From Prevotellaceae bacterium (lineage in GTDB: Bacteria; Bacteroidota; Bacteroidia; Bacteroidales; UBA932): DNA of 7,160 bases. Below the pieces are notes generated by a model. That model did no database searches. It was not told where the DNA came from and worked only from the letters and a program-made list of their open reading frames with translations. Below, piece by piece: positions 6,066 through 7,160 of this stretch (the stretch's first letter is position 1; each line of letters begins with the position of its first letter). Where the stretch lies: NCBI GenBank assembly GCA_031273285.1, contig JAISSE010000292.1:1-7160 (forward strand). The letters are read 5' to 3'. A program made the translations under genes and the position numbers.

Positions 6066-6421
6066 AAAAAATATTTCTGATTACATGCGGCAGTATATTT
6101 CTCATACTCGGCATTTTCGGAATATTTCTTCCGCTGCTGCCCACTACGCCATTTCTGTTATTGACGGCAGCATGTTATGCCCGAAGTTCGGAAAAATTGC
6201 TGGAAAAATTGCTGAACAACCGTTATCTCGGCAGATATATCGTTGAATATCGGCAAAAGCAAGGTATCCGAAAATCAATAAAAATATATGTACTCTCGCT
6301 TTTATGGACAACAATCGCGGTTTCAATCGCTTTGTTTGCCGATGCCTTGTGGATTAAAATCCTGCTGGCATGTGTGGCTGTGGGTGTTACCGTGCATATT
6401 TCAACTTTTAAAACACTGTAA
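6053..6421 (+). CDS. DUF454 (YbaN-type) inner membrane protein
   Basis: A 122-residue small membrane protein of the DUF454 family (PF04304), of which E. coli YbaN is a member; function is not established. The hallmark GIFGIFLPLLPTTPFLLLTA (residues 20-39), followed by ACYARSSEKL, is unmistakable. Predicted topology is a first hydrophobic hairpin (about 8-40, broken at PLLPTTP), a central soluble stretch with the family's conserved RYLGRYIVEYRQKQGI (57-72), and one or two further membrane segments (about 78-97 and 100-117). The ATG at 6053 overlaps the preceding gene by 13 bases, and the stop is two bases before the acyltransferase start. Family members often sit near lipid or envelope genes, but no biochemical role should be assigned from that. 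Confidence 0.9.
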   Translation: MSKLKKIFLITCGSIFLILGIFGIFLPLLPTTPFLLLTAACYARSSEKLLEKLLNNRYLGRYIVEYRQKQGIRKSIKIYVLSLLWTTIAVSIALFADALWIKILLACVAVGVTVHISTFKTL

Positions 6422-6423
6422 CC

Positions 6424-7160
6424 ATGACGATTGACAACATCATAAATCCCAATGTCCGTATTGATGACAGCCTCGTTCTCGATTATTTCAAATATCAGTT
6501 CGACAATTGCGATATTTTTCGCCGGTATGTCGAACTTTTGGGTGTAAAAGTCTCATCTGCCGCGGATATTCCTTTTCTTCCCATACGGTTTTTCAAAACC
6601 GGAAAAGTGTATTCCTCAAATCGTGAGCCGGAAACAGTATTCACGAGCAGCGGAACGACCGGAACAGAGGTCAGCAGGCATTTTGTTGCCGATGCAAGTA
6701 TCTACAAATTAAGCTATACTGCCGGATTTCGCTATTTTTTCGGAGATATTTCGGGATATGCCGTTCCGGCTTTGCTGCCTTCGTATCTCGAACGTCAAGG
6801 CTCGTCGCTTATCGCTATGGTTCGGGGATTAATGGAAGATTCGGGTAATTCGTTATCGGGATTTTTTCTGAACAACCATGATGAACTGTTTGATACTTTG
6901 CAGATTCTGAAGAACAACAAAGTCCCGACATTGCTGTTCGGCGTAAGTTTCGCATTGCTGGACTTTCTGGAGAAATTCAATATCGACTTCCCCGAACTGA
7001 TGGTTATGGAAACCGGCGGAATGAAAGGTCGTCGGGAGGAAATAACGCGAGATGAACTGCATGAGATAATTTGTTCGGGATTCGGCGTGGACAGGGTTTT
7101 TTCGGAATATGGCATGACGGAACTGCTTTCGCAGGCATATTCCAAAGGCAAAGGAATATA
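6424..7160 (+). CDS. LuxE/PaaK-type acyl-protein synthetase (partial)
   Basis: The first 245 codons of a gene that runs off the right edge. The protein belongs to the LuxE branch of the adenylate-forming superfamily, which activates a fatty acid as acyl-AMP and moves it to an enzyme cysteine or an acceptor. Visible motifs are FLPIRFFKTG (51-60), the phosphate-binding TSSGTTG (74-80), LLPSYLERQGSSL (117-129), LFGVSF (171-176), METGGMKGRR (195-204) and SEYGMTEL (227-234), the counterpart of the adenylate-forming YGxTE motif. Full-length relatives are about 320-370 residues, so roughly the last third, including the acyl-accepting cysteine region of LuxE, is not seen. The ATG is two bases after the DUF454 stop, with no Shine-Dalgarno sequence. 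No lux genes are present, so light production is not implied; many Bacteroidota carry such homologues of unknown substrate. Confidence 0.88.
   Translation, partial: MTIDNIINPNVRIDDSLVLDYFKYQFDNCDIFRRYVELLGVKVSSAADIPFLPIRFFKTGKVYSSNREPETVFTSSGTTGTEVSRHFVADASIYKLSYTAGFRYFFGDISGYAVPALLPSYLERQGSSLIAMVRGLMEDSGNSLSGFFLNNHDELFDTLQILKNNKVPTLLFGVSFALLDFLEKFNIDFPELMVMETGGMKGRREEITRDELHEIICSGFGVDRVFSEYGMTELLSQAYSKGKGI

Noticed and set aside
6424..7160. Bioluminescence (lux) operon
   Set aside because: Only the LuxE-type enzyme is present. No luxA, luxB, luxC or luxD genes are seen, and LuxE homologues are widespread in non-luminous Bacteroidota.

Overview
The window looks like a chromosomal segment from a member of the Bacteroidota, probably a Bacteroidales-type organism. 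Three lines of evidence point there. Candidate promoters fit the Bacteroidota -7 consensus TAnnTTTG (TATCTTTG twice, TACTTTTG once). Most starts lack a Shine-Dalgarno sequence and follow A-rich leaders. The protein families (PF09720-type antitoxin, LolA-like carrier, LuxE/PaaK-type acyltransferase, GlnRS) fit that phylum. No species can be named from the sequence alone.

Left part (1-2391) is accessory in character. A HigB-type toxin gene lies on the minus strand (104-388), with no antitoxin visible in the 103 bases left downstream of it. It diverges from a solitary LolD/MacB-type ABC ATPase gene (620-1333) that has no permease beside it. A 219-base gap with a GC-rich perfect palindrome follows, then a complete two-gene toxin-antitoxin operon (PF09720-type antitoxin 1553-1789, RelE/ParE-type toxin 1777-2082). 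The next gap, 2083-2391, holds short CCCTG-rich repeats and the promoter of the following operon.

Right part (2392-7160) is one tightly packed plus-strand series of six genes: glnS, mazG, a LolA-family periplasmic carrier, an unrecognised 192-residue exported protein, a DUF454/YbaN-type membrane protein, and a LuxE-type acyl-protein synthetase cut by the right edge. The junctions are 1-base overlap, 14-base gap, 23-base overlap, 13-base overlap and 2-base gap, so co-transcription and translational coupling are likely.

The first two genes are housekeeping (tRNA charging and nucleotide-pool cleaning). The last four look like an envelope module: a fatty-acyl activating enzyme, a small membrane protein, a LolA-like hydrophobic carrier and a possible outer-membrane partner. 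That module is the most interesting part of the window. Its product cannot be told from what is visible, and it probably continues past the right edge.
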